DNA of 48,449 nt from Acidimicrobiaceae bacterium. Lineage in GTDB: Bacteria > Actinomycetota > Acidimicrobiia > Acidimicrobiales > Ilumatobacteraceae. Shown here piece after piece: positions 1-8,290 of the stretch. The translations under genes and the position numbers were made by a program. The notes under the pieces are model-generated. The model saw only the letters and a list, made by a program, of their open reading frames with translations, made no database searches and was not told the DNA's origin. The stretch is taken from assembly GCA_020637295.1 (NCBI GenBank), contig JACJWF010000019.1:1-48449 (forward strand). Direction: 5' to 3'. The stretch's first letter is position 1; each line of letters begins with the position of its first letter.

Positions 1-20
1 ACTTGCAGGGGGGCAGGGGG

Positions 21-26
21 TACGGT
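21..26 (+). promoter_or_regulatory. putative -10 box of the carboxylase gene
   Basis: TACGGT ends 8 bases before the ATG at 35, so transcription would begin at or next to the start codon. No convincing -35 is visible. It suggests the gene has its own leaderless promoter. Confidence 0.4.
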
Positions 27-34
27 CGGCGGGC

Positions 35-1849
35 ATGGGGGATCATCTCGTCGCCGTGTCCGCGCCCATGCAGGGCACCATCGTCACCATCGACGTCACC
101 GCCGGTCAGCAGGTGCGTGCCGGTCAGCAGTTGATGCTGATCGAGTCGATGAAGATGCACCACTCCATCGACGCGCCTGCGGACGGCACTGTTGCCGAAC
201 TGCTGGTGGAGCCGGGGCACACCGTGATGGAAGGCGCGTGGGTGGCCCGCCTGCAGCCCGGTGTGGTGGAGGTGGCCGAAGTGGTGGCCGCGGCGGTGGA
301 GGACCCTGCCCACATCCGTGACGACCTGGCGGAGGTGGTGGCCCGCCACGAGATCGGGTTGGACGCCGCCCGCCCCGATGCCGTCGCCAGGCGGCGCAAG
401 GTCGGCCGCCGCACCGCCCGCGAGAACGTGTACGACCTGGTGGACGACGGCTCGTTCGTGGAGTACGGGCCGGTGGTCATCGCCCCGCAGCGCCGCCGCC
501 GCAGCCTGGAGGACCTCATCGCCCGCACCCCTGGCGACGGGATGATCGGCGGCCTCGGCACGGTGAACGGCAAGCCGGTGATCGCCATGTCCTACGACTA
601 CACCGTGCTCGCCGGCACCCAGGGCGGGCAGAACCACCGCAAGAAGGACCGCCTGTTCGAGCTGGCCGAGCAGATGCACACCCCCGTCGTGTTCCTCACC
701 GAGGGCGGCGGGGGCCGGCCGGGCGACACGGACATGATCGGCGTCAGCGGGCTGGACTGCCTGGCGTTCATGTACTGGGCCCAGCTCTCCGGCCGCGTGC
801 CGATGATCGGTGTGAACGCCGGCTACTGCTTCGCCGGCAACGCGGCAATCCTCGGCTGCTGCGACGTGGTCATCGCCACGGAGGACAGCAACATCGGGAT
901 GGGCGGCCCGGCGATGATCGAGGGCGGTGGCCTGGGCGTGTTCGAGCCGACGGCCATCGGGCCGATCGACGTACAGCGGGCCAACGGCGTGGTGGACGTC
1001 GTGGTGAAGGATGAGGCAGAGGCGATCGCCGTCGCCCAGCAGTACCTCGGCTACTTCCAGGGCGCGACCGAGGCGTGGGAGTGCGCCGACCAGCGCGAGC
1101 TGCGCCATGTGATCCCGGAGGACCGCAAGCGGGCGTACGACGTGCATGCCGTCATCCGCGGCCTGTTCGACACGGGCAGCGTGCTGGAGTTGCGGCGCGA
1201 CTTCGGGCTGGGGATGGTGACGGCATTCGCTCGTGTGGAGGGCCGCCCGGTCGGCGTGGTGGCCAACAACCCGGGCCATCTTGCGGGCGCGATCGACAGC
1301 GACGGGGCGGACAAGGCGGCCCGCTTCCTGCAGCTGTGCGACGCCTACGACATCCCCGTCGTCACGCTGGTGGACACGCCGGGGATGATGGTCGGGCCGG
1401 AGGTCGAGAAGACGGCGCTGGTCCGCCACTGCAGCCGGCTGTTCGTGGTGGGCGCCAACGTGTCCGTGCCGATGGTCAGCATCGTGCTGCGCAAGAGCTA
1501 CGGGCTGGGCGCGCAGGCGATGATGGGTGGCAGCACCAAGGCCCCCGCGGCATGCGTCGCCTGGCCCACCGGCGAGTTCGGCGGGATGGGCCTGGAAGGC
1601 GCGGTGCGGCTCGGCTACCGCAACGAGCTGGCCGCCATCGAGGACCCGGAGGAGCGCGAGGCCACGTTCCAGACGATGGTCGACCGGATGTACGAGATCG
1701 GCAAGGCCGTCAACGTGGCCAGCCACTTCGAGATCGACGACGTCATCGACCCGGCCGACACCCGCCGCTGGATCTCCGCCATCCTCGGCGCGGCCCCCGC
1801 CCCCGCCCCCCGTCACGGCAAGAAGCGCCCCCACATCGACACCTGGTAG
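35..1849 (+). CDS. biotin-carrier/carboxyltransferase fusion, acyl-CoA carboxylase beta-type subunit
   Basis: The 604-residue protein joins an N-terminal biotinyl/lipoyl domain (residues about 5-75, ESMKM motif with the biotin-accepting Lys40) to a full carboxyltransferase (about 110-585) of the acetyl/propionyl-CoA carboxylase beta family. The carboxyltransferase shows the family's glycine-rich segments, such as GGGGRPGD and DTPGMMVG. It would move CO2 from its own biotin to an acyl-CoA in the cytosol. Such beta subunits usually lack a biotin domain, which normally sits on the alpha chain. The biotin carboxylase partner is not in view and may lie just upstream of the window. The substrate cannot be read from the sequence. 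Start: ATG at 35, supported by the hexamer at 21-26. Confidence 0.85.
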   Translation: MGDHLVAVSAPMQGTIVTIDVTAGQQVRAGQQLMLIESMKMHHSIDAPADGTVAELLVEPGHTVMEGAWVARLQPGVVEVAEVVAAAVEDPAHIRDDLAEVVARHEIGLDAARPDAVARRRKVGRRTARENVYDLVDDGSFVEYGPVVIAPQRRRRSLEDLIARTPGDGMIGGLGTVNGKPVIAMSYDYTVLAGTQGGQNHRKKDRLFELAEQMHTPVVFLTEGGGGRPGDTDMIGVSGLDCLAFMYWAQLSGRVPMIGVNAGYCFAGNAAILGCCDVVIATEDSNIGMGGPAMIEGGGLGVFEPTAIGPIDVQRANGVVDVVVKDEAEAIAVAQQYLGYFQGATEAWECADQRELRHVIPEDRKRAYDVHAVIRGLFDTGSVLELRRDFGLGMVTAFARVEGRPVGVVANNPGHLAGAIDSDGADKAARFLQLCDAYDIPVVTLVDTPGMMVGPEVEKTALVRHCSRLFVVGANVSVPMVSIVLRKSYGLGAQAMMGGSTKAPAACVAWPTGEFGGMGLEGAVRLGYRNELAAIEDPEEREATFQTMVDRMYEIGKAVNVASHFEIDDVIDPADTRRWISAILGAAPAPAPRHGKKRPHIDTW

Positions 1850-1891
1850 TCGGAGGGTTTCGTGCTCGGAGGTGTACCGGAAACCCTCCGA
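1850..1891 (+). terminator. stem-loop directly after the carboxylase stop codon
   Basis: TCGGAGGGTTTC (1850-1861) pairs perfectly with GAAACCCTCCGA (1880-1891) around an 18-base loop. The arm begins right after the TAG stop and there is no T-run. It could terminate or attenuate transcription ahead of the next gene, or protect the mRNA end. Confidence 0.45.
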
Positions 1892-1913
1892 CCCGTGGTG
1901 GTAGAACCGGGGC

Positions 1914-3023
1914 ATGCGCATTGACGAAGTGGAGCTGCGGGTCGTCCGCCTCCCGTACCGGTCGCCGTTCAAGACGTCGTTCGGGGAGGAGGCAGAGAAG
2001 CACGCACTGATCGTCACCGTCCGCTCCGAGGGGGTGGAGGGCTACGGCGAGGGCGTGATGGACCCGTTCCCGATGTACCGGGAGGAAACCCTGCCCGGTG
2101 CGCAGCACCTGCTGCGCAACGCATTCGCCCCCGACCTGCTGGCCAACGGGTGCGACCACCCGTCCGAGCTCGTGGCCGGCCGCTGGGCCCGCTGGCGGGG
2201 CAACCCGATGGCCAAGACGGCCCTGGAACTGGCGGTGTGGGACTGCTTCGCCCGCCAGCGCGGCGTCCCACTGCGCAGTCTGCTGGGTGGCGAGCGCATC
2301 ACCATCCCGGTCGGCGCCAGCCTGGGCATGACCGCCACCATCGAGCAGACGGTGGACAACGTCACCCGCCACGTGGAGCAGGGCTACCAGCGGGTGAAGC
2401 TGAAGATCGAGCCCGGCTGGGACATCGACCTGCTCGCCGCGGTCCGGGCCGTGCACCCGGACATCGAGCTCACGGTGGATGCGAATTCCGCCTACACGTT
2501 GGACATGACCGACGCGCTCCACCGGATCGACGGCTTCGGCCTGCACTACATCGAGCAGCCGCTCCACTGGGACGACATGGTGGACCATGCTGCGCTCGCC
2601 CTCATGCTGCAGACCCCCATCTGCCTGGACGAGACGCTCACCTCGCCGGCCCGGGTGAAGGCCGCGCTGGACCTTCAGGCCTGCTCGGTGGTGAACCTGA
2701 AGGTCGGCCGGGTCGGCGGCCTGCAGGCAACCCGCGACATCCACGACATGTGCGTGGCCCGCGATGTGCCGATGTGGTGCGGCGGGATGCTGGAGACCGG
2801 CATCGGCCGGGCCCACAACATCCACCTCGCCACCATGCCCGGCTTCGTCTACCCGGGCGACACCGCCTCGGCCAGCCGCACGTACGCCCGCGACATCACC
2901 GAGCAGCAACTGGAGGCCACGAACGGCTGGATGCCGGTGCCGGAAGGCCCCGGCATCGGCGTCACGCTCGACCGCGCCTTCCTCGACGAGGTCACCGAAC
3001 AGGTGGAGACCGTCCGGCCGTGA
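1914..3023 (+). CDS. N-succinylamino acid racemase / o-succinylbenzoate synthase family enolase
   Basis: The 369-residue protein is a member of the enolase superfamily, NSAR/OSBS branch. Visible landmarks are the KxK base pair in RVKLKIEPGWD, metal ligands in TVDANSAYT, IEQPL and CLDETL, the second-base segment NLKVGRVGG, and the WCGGMLETGIGRA C-terminal barrel strand. OSBS makes o-succinylbenzoate for menaquinone, while NSAR racemises N-succinyl amino acids, and the two cannot be split by sequence alone. No other men gene is nearby. The downstream gene, overlapping by four bases (GTGA), is a GNAT transferase, which is the known partner of NSAR in the D-to-L amino acid conversion pathway. I therefore favour NSAR. 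Confidence 0.8.
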   Translation: MRIDEVELRVVRLPYRSPFKTSFGEEAEKHALIVTVRSEGVEGYGEGVMDPFPMYREETLPGAQHLLRNAFAPDLLANGCDHPSELVAGRWARWRGNPMAKTALELAVWDCFARQRGVPLRSLLGGERITIPVGASLGMTATIEQTVDNVTRHVEQGYQRVKLKIEPGWDIDLLAAVRAVHPDIELTVDANSAYTLDMTDALHRIDGFGLHYIEQPLHWDDMVDHAALALMLQTPICLDETLTSPARVKAALDLQACSVVNLKVGRVGGLQATRDIHDMCVARDVPMWCGGMLETGIGRAHNIHLATMPGFVYPGDTASASRTYARDITEQQLEATNGWMPVPEGPGIGVTLDRAFLDEVTEQVETVRP

Positions 3024-3715
3024 GCGTCGGAAGCGGGTCCGCCGGCATCGAGTTCCGCGTCCTTCGTCACGCCGACGAGTTGGCGGTGCTGCCCGAGTTC
3101 GAGGGGCGCATCTGGGGCGGCGACGACGACCGGGTGTCCGTCAACATGCTGGTCGCCTGCATCACCGAGGGCGGAATGGCCATCGGCGCCTTCAGCGGCG
3201 ACCGCATCGTCGGCTCCGTGTTCGGCTTCCGCACGTTCGAGGAGCGCGTCCTGCACTCCCACTACATGGCGGTCGACCCCGACTTCCGGCGGCACGGGCT
3301 GGGCGAGGCGCTGAAGCGCCGCCAGGCCGAGTGGTGCGTGGACAACGGCATCACGGCGATGCGCTGGACGTTCGACCCCATGCAGCTCACCAACGCCCAC
3401 CTCAACCTCAACAAGCTCGGCGCCCTCGGCGTGACCTACCACGTCAACCACTACGGCGCGCTCGGGGGGATCAACGGCTCGCTGCCCAGCGACCGCCTCA
3501 CCGTGCAGTGGGAACTGGAACGTCCCCGCCCGGCCTTCTCGGAGACGTTCGTGCTGGACGTGCCGCCGGTGACGCCGGAGCAGATCGCCGCCTCGGCCCC
3601 GGAGGCGCTGCAGGCACGCCTGGCCATTCGTGACGCGATGGCGCCGCACCTCGATGACGGTTGGAGGGTCACCGGCGTCGACCGTGTCGCCCGCAGGTAC
3701 ACCCTCGGCCGATAG
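3020..3715 (+). CDS. GNAT acyltransferase, probable partner of the racemase (COG3375-like)
   Basis: The 231-residue reading starts at the GTG that overlaps the stop of the preceding gene (GTGA), which implies translational coupling. GNAT features include a central beta strand and the acyl-CoA loop region near DFRRHGLGEAL, followed by the segment AMRWTFDPMQLTNAHLNLNKLG. That segment is characteristic of the predicted acetyltransferase family found beside NSAR-type enolases. In Geobacillus a relative of this gene succinylates D-amino acids so that NSAR can racemise them; the same role here is inference. The desuccinylase of that pathway is not in the next position. Confidence 0.75.
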   Translation: MSVGSGSAGIEFRVLRHADELAVLPEFEGRIWGGDDDRVSVNMLVACITEGGMAIGAFSGDRIVGSVFGFRTFEERVLHSHYMAVDPDFRRHGLGEALKRRQAEWCVDNGITAMRWTFDPMQLTNAHLNLNKLGALGVTYHVNHYGALGGINGSLPSDRLTVQWELERPRPAFSETFVLDVPPVTPEQIAASAPEALQARLAIRDAMAPHLDDGWRVTGVDRVARRYTLGR

Positions 3716-3776
3716 GGGCCAGCGGGGCCTGCTGGACGTCTGTGCTACGTTCCGCCCACCGAGGGAAGGAGCCCCG

Positions 3777-4766
3777 ATGCCCGCGAGCCCCAATGGTGTG
3801 TTCACCCGCCGACGCCTTCTCGGCGCCGCCGGATCCGCGGCGGCGGTGTCGCTGGCGGGTGCCTCGACCGTCGCCGCCGAGGGCGAGACCGGGTCGACGC
3901 TGTTTGGCCGGCAGCGGCGGGAGGGCGGCGACGGCAGCCTCCAGTCCATTCCGGCCACCAACCCGGCCTACGAGTACTACACCTACAGCGGCGCGGCGTT
4001 CTTCCCGAAGGGCCTGGCCAGCGGCCGCAACATCGGAGCGCTCGGGGCGACGGTCGCCAGCGAAGACGACTTCCAGGCCCCGGTGACGCTCCCGGTGGGG
4101 ACCGTGGTGCGGGAGATGACGGTCTGGGTCGACAACGCCAGTGGCAGTGCCTCGTATCTTGACTTGGCCCGCTTCTTGAACGACGTCAACTCCCTTACCT
4201 ACACCTTCGGTGTCAGCGTCGACATCCCCGATGGTCAGTCGTTGGAGAATCCGCTCACCTCGACCGGCACGCAGGTCATCGACGCCGAGGGCAACTTCTT
4301 CTTCAACGCGAAAGGCCTACCGGGCATGCACATCAAGGCCGTGCGGCTCGGCGTCATTCCGGCCTCCCTGTCGTACCGCACGGTCACGCCGGGCCGGGTG
4401 TACGACTCCCGGCCCGCGCAGGGCGGGCCAGGCCCGCTGGCCAGCGGCAACAACATCACCATCTCGGTGGCGGACCGGATCAACCCTTCCGGCGGTGCCG
4501 TCGTGCAGACCGACTTCGTGCCGGCGGGTGCACGGGCGGTGTCGTTGAACATCACTGCCGCCAACCCCGTCGCCACGGGCTACTTCGCGGTCAACCCGGG
4601 CGGCAACACGACGGTGAATGCATCGAGCGTGAACTGGACGACCGGCGAGAACATCGCCAACGGCATCGTCTGCGCGCTGAACGGTTCTCGCCAACTCACC
4701 ATCGTGGCCGGCGGCGCCGGCGCCTCGGCCAACGCCATCGTCGACATCACCGGCTACTACCTCTGA
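3777..4766 (+). CDS. Tat-exported protein with C-terminal actinobacterial beta domain
   Basis: The 329-residue protein begins FTRRRLLGAAG followed by a hydrophobic stretch and an Ala-rich cleavage region, which is a twin-arginine signal peptide (about residues 8-35). The C-terminal ~130 residues (from VTPGRVYDSR to VDITGYYL) form one copy of the beta-rich domain that occurs three times in the CAP-domain protein at 13258-15276. The middle segment is unrecognised. The start ATG at 3777 follows a good ribosome site (GAAGGAG, about 3766-3772), and TACGTT at 3746-3751 could be its -10. It is probably extracellular or on the cell surface. Function unknown. Confidence 0.75.
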   Translation: MPASPNGVFTRRRLLGAAGSAAAVSLAGASTVAAEGETGSTLFGRQRREGGDGSLQSIPATNPAYEYYTYSGAAFFPKGLASGRNIGALGATVASEDDFQAPVTLPVGTVVREMTVWVDNASGSASYLDLARFLNDVNSLTYTFGVSVDIPDGQSLENPLTSTGTQVIDAEGNFFFNAKGLPGMHIKAVRLGVIPASLSYRTVTPGRVYDSRPAQGGPGPLASGNNITISVADRINPSGGAVVQTDFVPAGARAVSLNITAANPVATGYFAVNPGGNTTVNASSVNWTTGENIANGIVCALNGSRQLTIVAGGAGASANAIVDITGYYL

Positions 4767-4785
4767 CGCCTGCCGAGGTGAGGCC

Positions 4786-6474
4786 ATGACCGCTGCCGAC
4801 GACGTCCGGGAGCACGGCACCTTCCCGGCCGCGACCCACGAGGTCATCAACGTGTCGAGCGATCTCGTCGACCTCGATCTCTACGGCGAGGACCGGGCGC
4901 TCGTCGAGGCCGTCCACCGCCATGGTGCGGCGTGGGCCGACCAGTCCCTCCACGCCTTCGGGCGCATGGTCGGCACAGCCGAGTACCTGGAGCTCGGCGC
5001 CCAGGCCAACCAGTTCGGGCCCGAGCTGGACACCCACGACCGCTTCGGCAACAGGGTCGACCTCGTCCGCTTCCACCCCGCCTACCACCGCCTGATGCGC
5101 ACGTCCATCGAGCACGGCCTGCACTCGTCGCCGTGGCGGGAGCCGGGGGAGGGCGCGCACGTGGCCCGTGCCGCCCGCTTCTACCTGCAGACCCAGGCGG
5201 AGGCCGCGCACCTCTGCCCGATCACCATGACGTTCGCCTCGATCCCCGCGCTGCGCAGCACGCCGGACCTGGACGAGGTGTGGGAGCCGCGCATCACCGA
5301 GACCGTCTACGACCCGCGCAACGTGCCCGACGCCGAGAAGCTGGGCCTCACCGTCGGCATGGCGATGACGGAGAAGCAGGGCGGCTCGGACGTGCGGGCC
5401 AACACCACCCGGGCGTACCCGATCGGCAGCGGCAGCACTGGCCAGGCGTACGAGCTGGTCGGCCGCAAGTACTTCGTGTCGGCGCCGATGTGCGATGCCT
5501 TCCTCGTCCTCGCCCAGACCGACGTCGGCCTCAGCTGTTTCCTCATGCCCCGCTGGCGCCCGGACGGCACCAAGAACGCGCTCGAGGTCGTGCGCCTGAA
5601 GCGCAAGATGGGCAACGTCGCCAACGCCTCCAGCGAGACCGAGCTGCGCGGCGCCCTGGCGTGGATGGTGGGGGAGGAAGGCCGCGGCGTGCGCACCATC
5701 ATCGAGATGGTGGCGATGACCCGCTTCGACTGCATGGTCGGGTCCAGCGCCGGCCAGCGCAACGCCGCCGCCCAGGCCCTGCACCACTGCAGCCGGCGAT
5801 CTGCGTTCGGCAAGGTGCTGAACCAGCAGCCGCTGATGCAGAACGTGCTGGCCGACCTGGTGCTGGAACACGAAGGCTCGCTGGCGCTCACCATGCGGGT
5901 CGCCCGCGCGCTGGACCACCGCGACGACTCCGCCGAGGACCACCTCGTCCGGCTGCTGACGGCTGTGGGCAAGTACTGGATCTGCAAGCGCACGCCGGCC
6001 CATGCCGCGGAAGCGATGGAGTGCATCGGCGGCAGCGGGGTGATGGAGGACAGCCCGATGCCGCGGCTGTTCCGCGAGTCCCCGGTCAACGCCATCTGGG
6101 AAGGCAGCGGCAACATCCAGTGCCTCGACGTGCTGCGGGCGATGCAGCGCACGCCCGGTGTGGTGGGGGCGTTCTTCGACGAGCTCGGCCTGGCCCTCGG
6201 CGCCAACACGGCGCTGGACCGCTGGGTGGCGAACCTGCACCACGACCTGAACGACCTCGACGACATCGAGTACCGCGCCAGGCACCTGGTGGACCAGATG
6301 GCCCTCGCCATCCAGGGGTCCCTCCTGGTGCGCCACGCGCCCGAAGCCGTCGCCGACGCGTTCTGCGCGTCGCGCCTCGACCAGGGCGGTCACCGCCAGT
6401 ACGGCTCACTGCCCCGCGGCGTCGACTGCGCGGCCATCATCGAGCGCGCCACCCCTCAGGCCAACTCGTTGTGA
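4786..6474 (+). CDS. aidB: AidB-type acyl-CoA dehydrogenase family protein
   Basis: The 562-residue protein follows the AidB branch of the acyl-CoA dehydrogenase fold rather than the shorter (~390 aa) beta-oxidation enzymes. Recognisable segments are MAMTEKQGGSDVRANTT (FAD region), KYFVSAPMCDAFLVLAQT, RLKRKMGNVANASSE, the ECIGGSGVMED helix and FRESPVNAIWEGSGNI. In E. coli AidB is an FAD protein induced by the adaptive response to alkylation that binds DNA. Many actinobacterial relatives have no proven substrate. It lies 19 bases after the Tat protein, with GAGGTGAGG ahead of its ATG. No ada or alkB gene is nearby. Confidence 0.85.
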   Translation: MTAADDVREHGTFPAATHEVINVSSDLVDLDLYGEDRALVEAVHRHGAAWADQSLHAFGRMVGTAEYLELGAQANQFGPELDTHDRFGNRVDLVRFHPAYHRLMRTSIEHGLHSSPWREPGEGAHVARAARFYLQTQAEAAHLCPITMTFASIPALRSTPDLDEVWEPRITETVYDPRNVPDAEKLGLTVGMAMTEKQGGSDVRANTTRAYPIGSGSTGQAYELVGRKYFVSAPMCDAFLVLAQTDVGLSCFLMPRWRPDGTKNALEVVRLKRKMGNVANASSETELRGALAWMVGEEGRGVRTIIEMVAMTRFDCMVGSSAGQRNAAAQALHHCSRRSAFGKVLNQQPLMQNVLADLVLEHEGSLALTMRVARALDHRDDSAEDHLVRLLTAVGKYWICKRTPAHAAEAMECIGGSGVMEDSPMPRLFRESPVNAIWEGSGNIQCLDVLRAMQRTPGVVGAFFDELGLALGANTALDRWVANLHHDLNDLDDIEYRARHLVDQMALAIQGSLLVRHAPEAVADAFCASRLDQGGHRQYGSLPRGVDCAAIIERATPQANSL

Positions 6475-6498
6475 CGGCGGGAACGGTGTGACCGCGGG

Positions 6499-7458
6499 TC
6501 AGTAGCCGGTGAGGCGGACGTCGCCGGCGAGGTCGGGGAAGACCTTGGCCACCTTGGCGCTGAGCCAGTCGCCGTAGCGGCCGCCGATGTCGCGCAGGTT
6601 GGCGCGGTCCCATCGTTCGGTCGCGTCGTGCGGCACCGTCCACGCATCGTGCAGGTCCAGCGGCTCGACCTCTGCGTCCCAACCGGGGTCGAGGAAGAAC
6701 GGCAGCGAGTACCTGTCGGTGCCGGCGTGGTTGCGCACCCGGTGCGGGTTGCTGCGGTAGCGGCCGCCGGTCAGCCGGTCGAGCATGTCGCCGAGGTTGC
6801 AGAGCACGAGGTCCGCGTCGGCCGGCGCCGGCACCCACTCGCCGCGCACCTTCACCTCCAGCCCGGGCGTGCCGTCCGTCGCCAGCAGGGTGAGCAGCCC
6901 GTAGTCGGTGTGCTCACCGACGCCCCACGTCGCGGTGTCGCCGGCCGGGTGCGGCGGGTAGCGGAAGATGCGGAACAGGCAGGTTGGCGCGGCGGTGAGG
7001 CCACGGCGGAACACGTCATCCTCCTGCTCCAGCCCAGTGGCCATGTGCGCCAGCACCTGCTGCCCCAACGCCTCCATCGCTGCCATCCACGCCGTGACCG
7101 CGGTGCGCAGGCCGGAGGGCGTCTCGGGCCACAGGTTCGGGCCGTGCAGCGGGCGCGGGTCGGCGGGCAGTTCCGTGCCGAAGTAGTAGCCCTCCTTGCG
7201 GTCGGGGACGCCGGAGGTCAGCTCGCCGCCGAGGGGGAACCAACCACGCCAGGCGGTGCCGCCATGACGCATCGCCACTCGTTCCTTCGTCGCCTCCGGC
7301 AGGGAGAAGAACTCCGCCGCCAGCCCGATGAGGTCGTCACGCAGGATGCGCAGCGGGGCGTCGAGCGGCACGGCGAAGAACCCCGCGGTGCGGCACGCCG
7401 CGTCGATGCCCTCCGCCGCGTCCGCCGCGTCCGGGTCGATCACCGGGATCGTGTCCAC
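6499..7458 (-). CDS. isopenicillin N synthase-like 2-oxoglutarate/Fe(II) oxygenase
   Basis: With the GTG at 7458 the protein has 319 residues. It shows the DIOX_N region (VIDP at 6-9, TAGFFAVP) and the Fe/2OG domain. Iron ligands are His183 and Asp185 (GEHTDYG) and His239 (SNPHRV), and the 2OG-binding pair is Arg249/Ser251 (RYS). It is a cytosolic oxygenase of small molecules; the substrate is unknown. The open frame extends far upstream, but residues before the VDTIPVID segment have no family character and would overlap the next gene. TACAGT placed 8 bases before this GTG supports the short form. Confidence 0.8.
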   Translation of the reverse strand: MDTIPVIDPDAADAAEGIDAACRTAGFFAVPLDAPLRILRDDLIGLAAEFFSLPEATKERVAMRHGGTAWRGWFPLGGELTSGVPDRKEGYYFGTELPADPRPLHGPNLWPETPSGLRTAVTAWMAAMEALGQQVLAHMATGLEQEDDVFRRGLTAAPTCLFRIFRYPPHPAGDTATWGVGEHTDYGLLTLLATDGTPGLEVKVRGEWVPAPADADLVLCNLGDMLDRLTGGRYRSNPHRVRNHAGTDRYSLPFFLDPGWDAEVEPLDLHDAWTVPHDATERWDRANLRDIGGRYGDWLSAKVAKVFPDLAGDVRLTGY

Positions 7459-7466
7459 GGGGCGTG

Positions 7467-7472
7467 ACTGTA
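7467..7472 (-). promoter_or_regulatory. putative -10 box of the 2OG oxygenase
   Basis: TACAGT on the minus strand ends 8 bases before the GTG at 7458. It lies inside the longer open frame, which argues that translation does not begin further upstream. Confidence 0.4.
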
Positions 7473-7522
7473 TGCCGTCAGCCCGGCGCGGATCGGGCCG
7501 GGCGCTGGCAGACTGCTGACCC

Positions 7523-8251
7523 GTGACCACCGCCCAGTTCATCGTCGTCGCGGTGGCCGTCTTCACCGCTGCGTTCGTGCAGGTCATCGCCGGCTTCGGG
7601 TTCGCCCTCCTGGCCATGCCGATCATGACGCTGTCGATCCCGGTGCGCACCGCAGTGGTGGTCAGTTCGCTGCTCGGCATCCTCACCACCGCGTGGCAGG
7701 CGGTGCACATGCGGTCGAAGGCCGATCGGCCGGTAGGCCTCCGGCTGGCGTTCGGGGCCTTCGTCGGCATGCCGCTGGGCCTGGTGATCCTCAACGTGGT
7801 GAGCGACCGCAACCTGCGCTTGACACTCGGCATCGCGGTGCTGGTGGCCACGGCGCTCCTCGCTCGCCGGCTGAGCCTGGCGCACGTCGGCCCGCAACTC
7901 GACTACGGCGCCGGGTTCGTGTCCGGCGTGCTCAACACCTCGGTCAGCACCAACGGGCCGCCGCTGGTGTTCGCCCTGCAGACCCGCCACTTCGAAGGCG
8001 ATCGGTTCAGGGCCACCATCAACCTCACGTTCGCGCTCAGCAACATCGTCGGGCTCTCGCTGTTCCTCCTGAACGGCAAGGTCACCCGCGACGGCCTGCT
8101 CGCCGCGGCGATCGCCCTGCCCGCGTGGGCCGCCGGGCAGGCGCTCGGCTGGCCGATCCGCAAGCACGTGCACGGGGAGCGCTTCCGCTGGGTGGTGTTG
8201 ACGATGCTGTTCGCCGCCGGGGTCAGCGCCGTCGTATTCGCACTGACCTGA
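7523..8251 (+). CDS. TauE/SafE (TSUP) family membrane permease
   Basis: The 242-residue integral membrane protein has about 7-8 hydrophobic helices. It carries the two TSUP half-repeats: FVQVIAGFGFALLAMP near the N-terminus, and GFVSGVLNTSVSTNGPPLVFAL in the second half. The family exports or imports sulfite, sulfoacetate and related organosulfur anions. The start is GTG at 7523. A sulfatase begins 39 bases downstream on the same strand, so a joint role in sulfur handling is plausible but unproven. Confidence 0.8.
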   Translation: MTTAQFIVVAVAVFTAAFVQVIAGFGFALLAMPIMTLSIPVRTAVVVSSLLGILTTAWQAVHMRSKADRPVGLRLAFGAFVGMPLGLVILNVVSDRNLRLTLGIAVLVATALLARRLSLAHVGPQLDYGAGFVSGVLNTSVSTNGPPLVFALQTRHFEGDRFRATINLTFALSNIVGLSLFLLNGKVTRDGLLAAAIALPAWAAGQALGWPIRKHVHGERFRWVVLTMLFAAGVSAVVFALT

Positions 8252-8290
8252 AGGCGCTCCGGGCCGACGGCAACCTGACACACTTTGCCG

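Noticed and set aside
1914..3023. Naming the enolase menC outright
   Set aside because: OSBS and NSAR cannot be told apart by motif, and the coupled GNAT gene points to NSAR.
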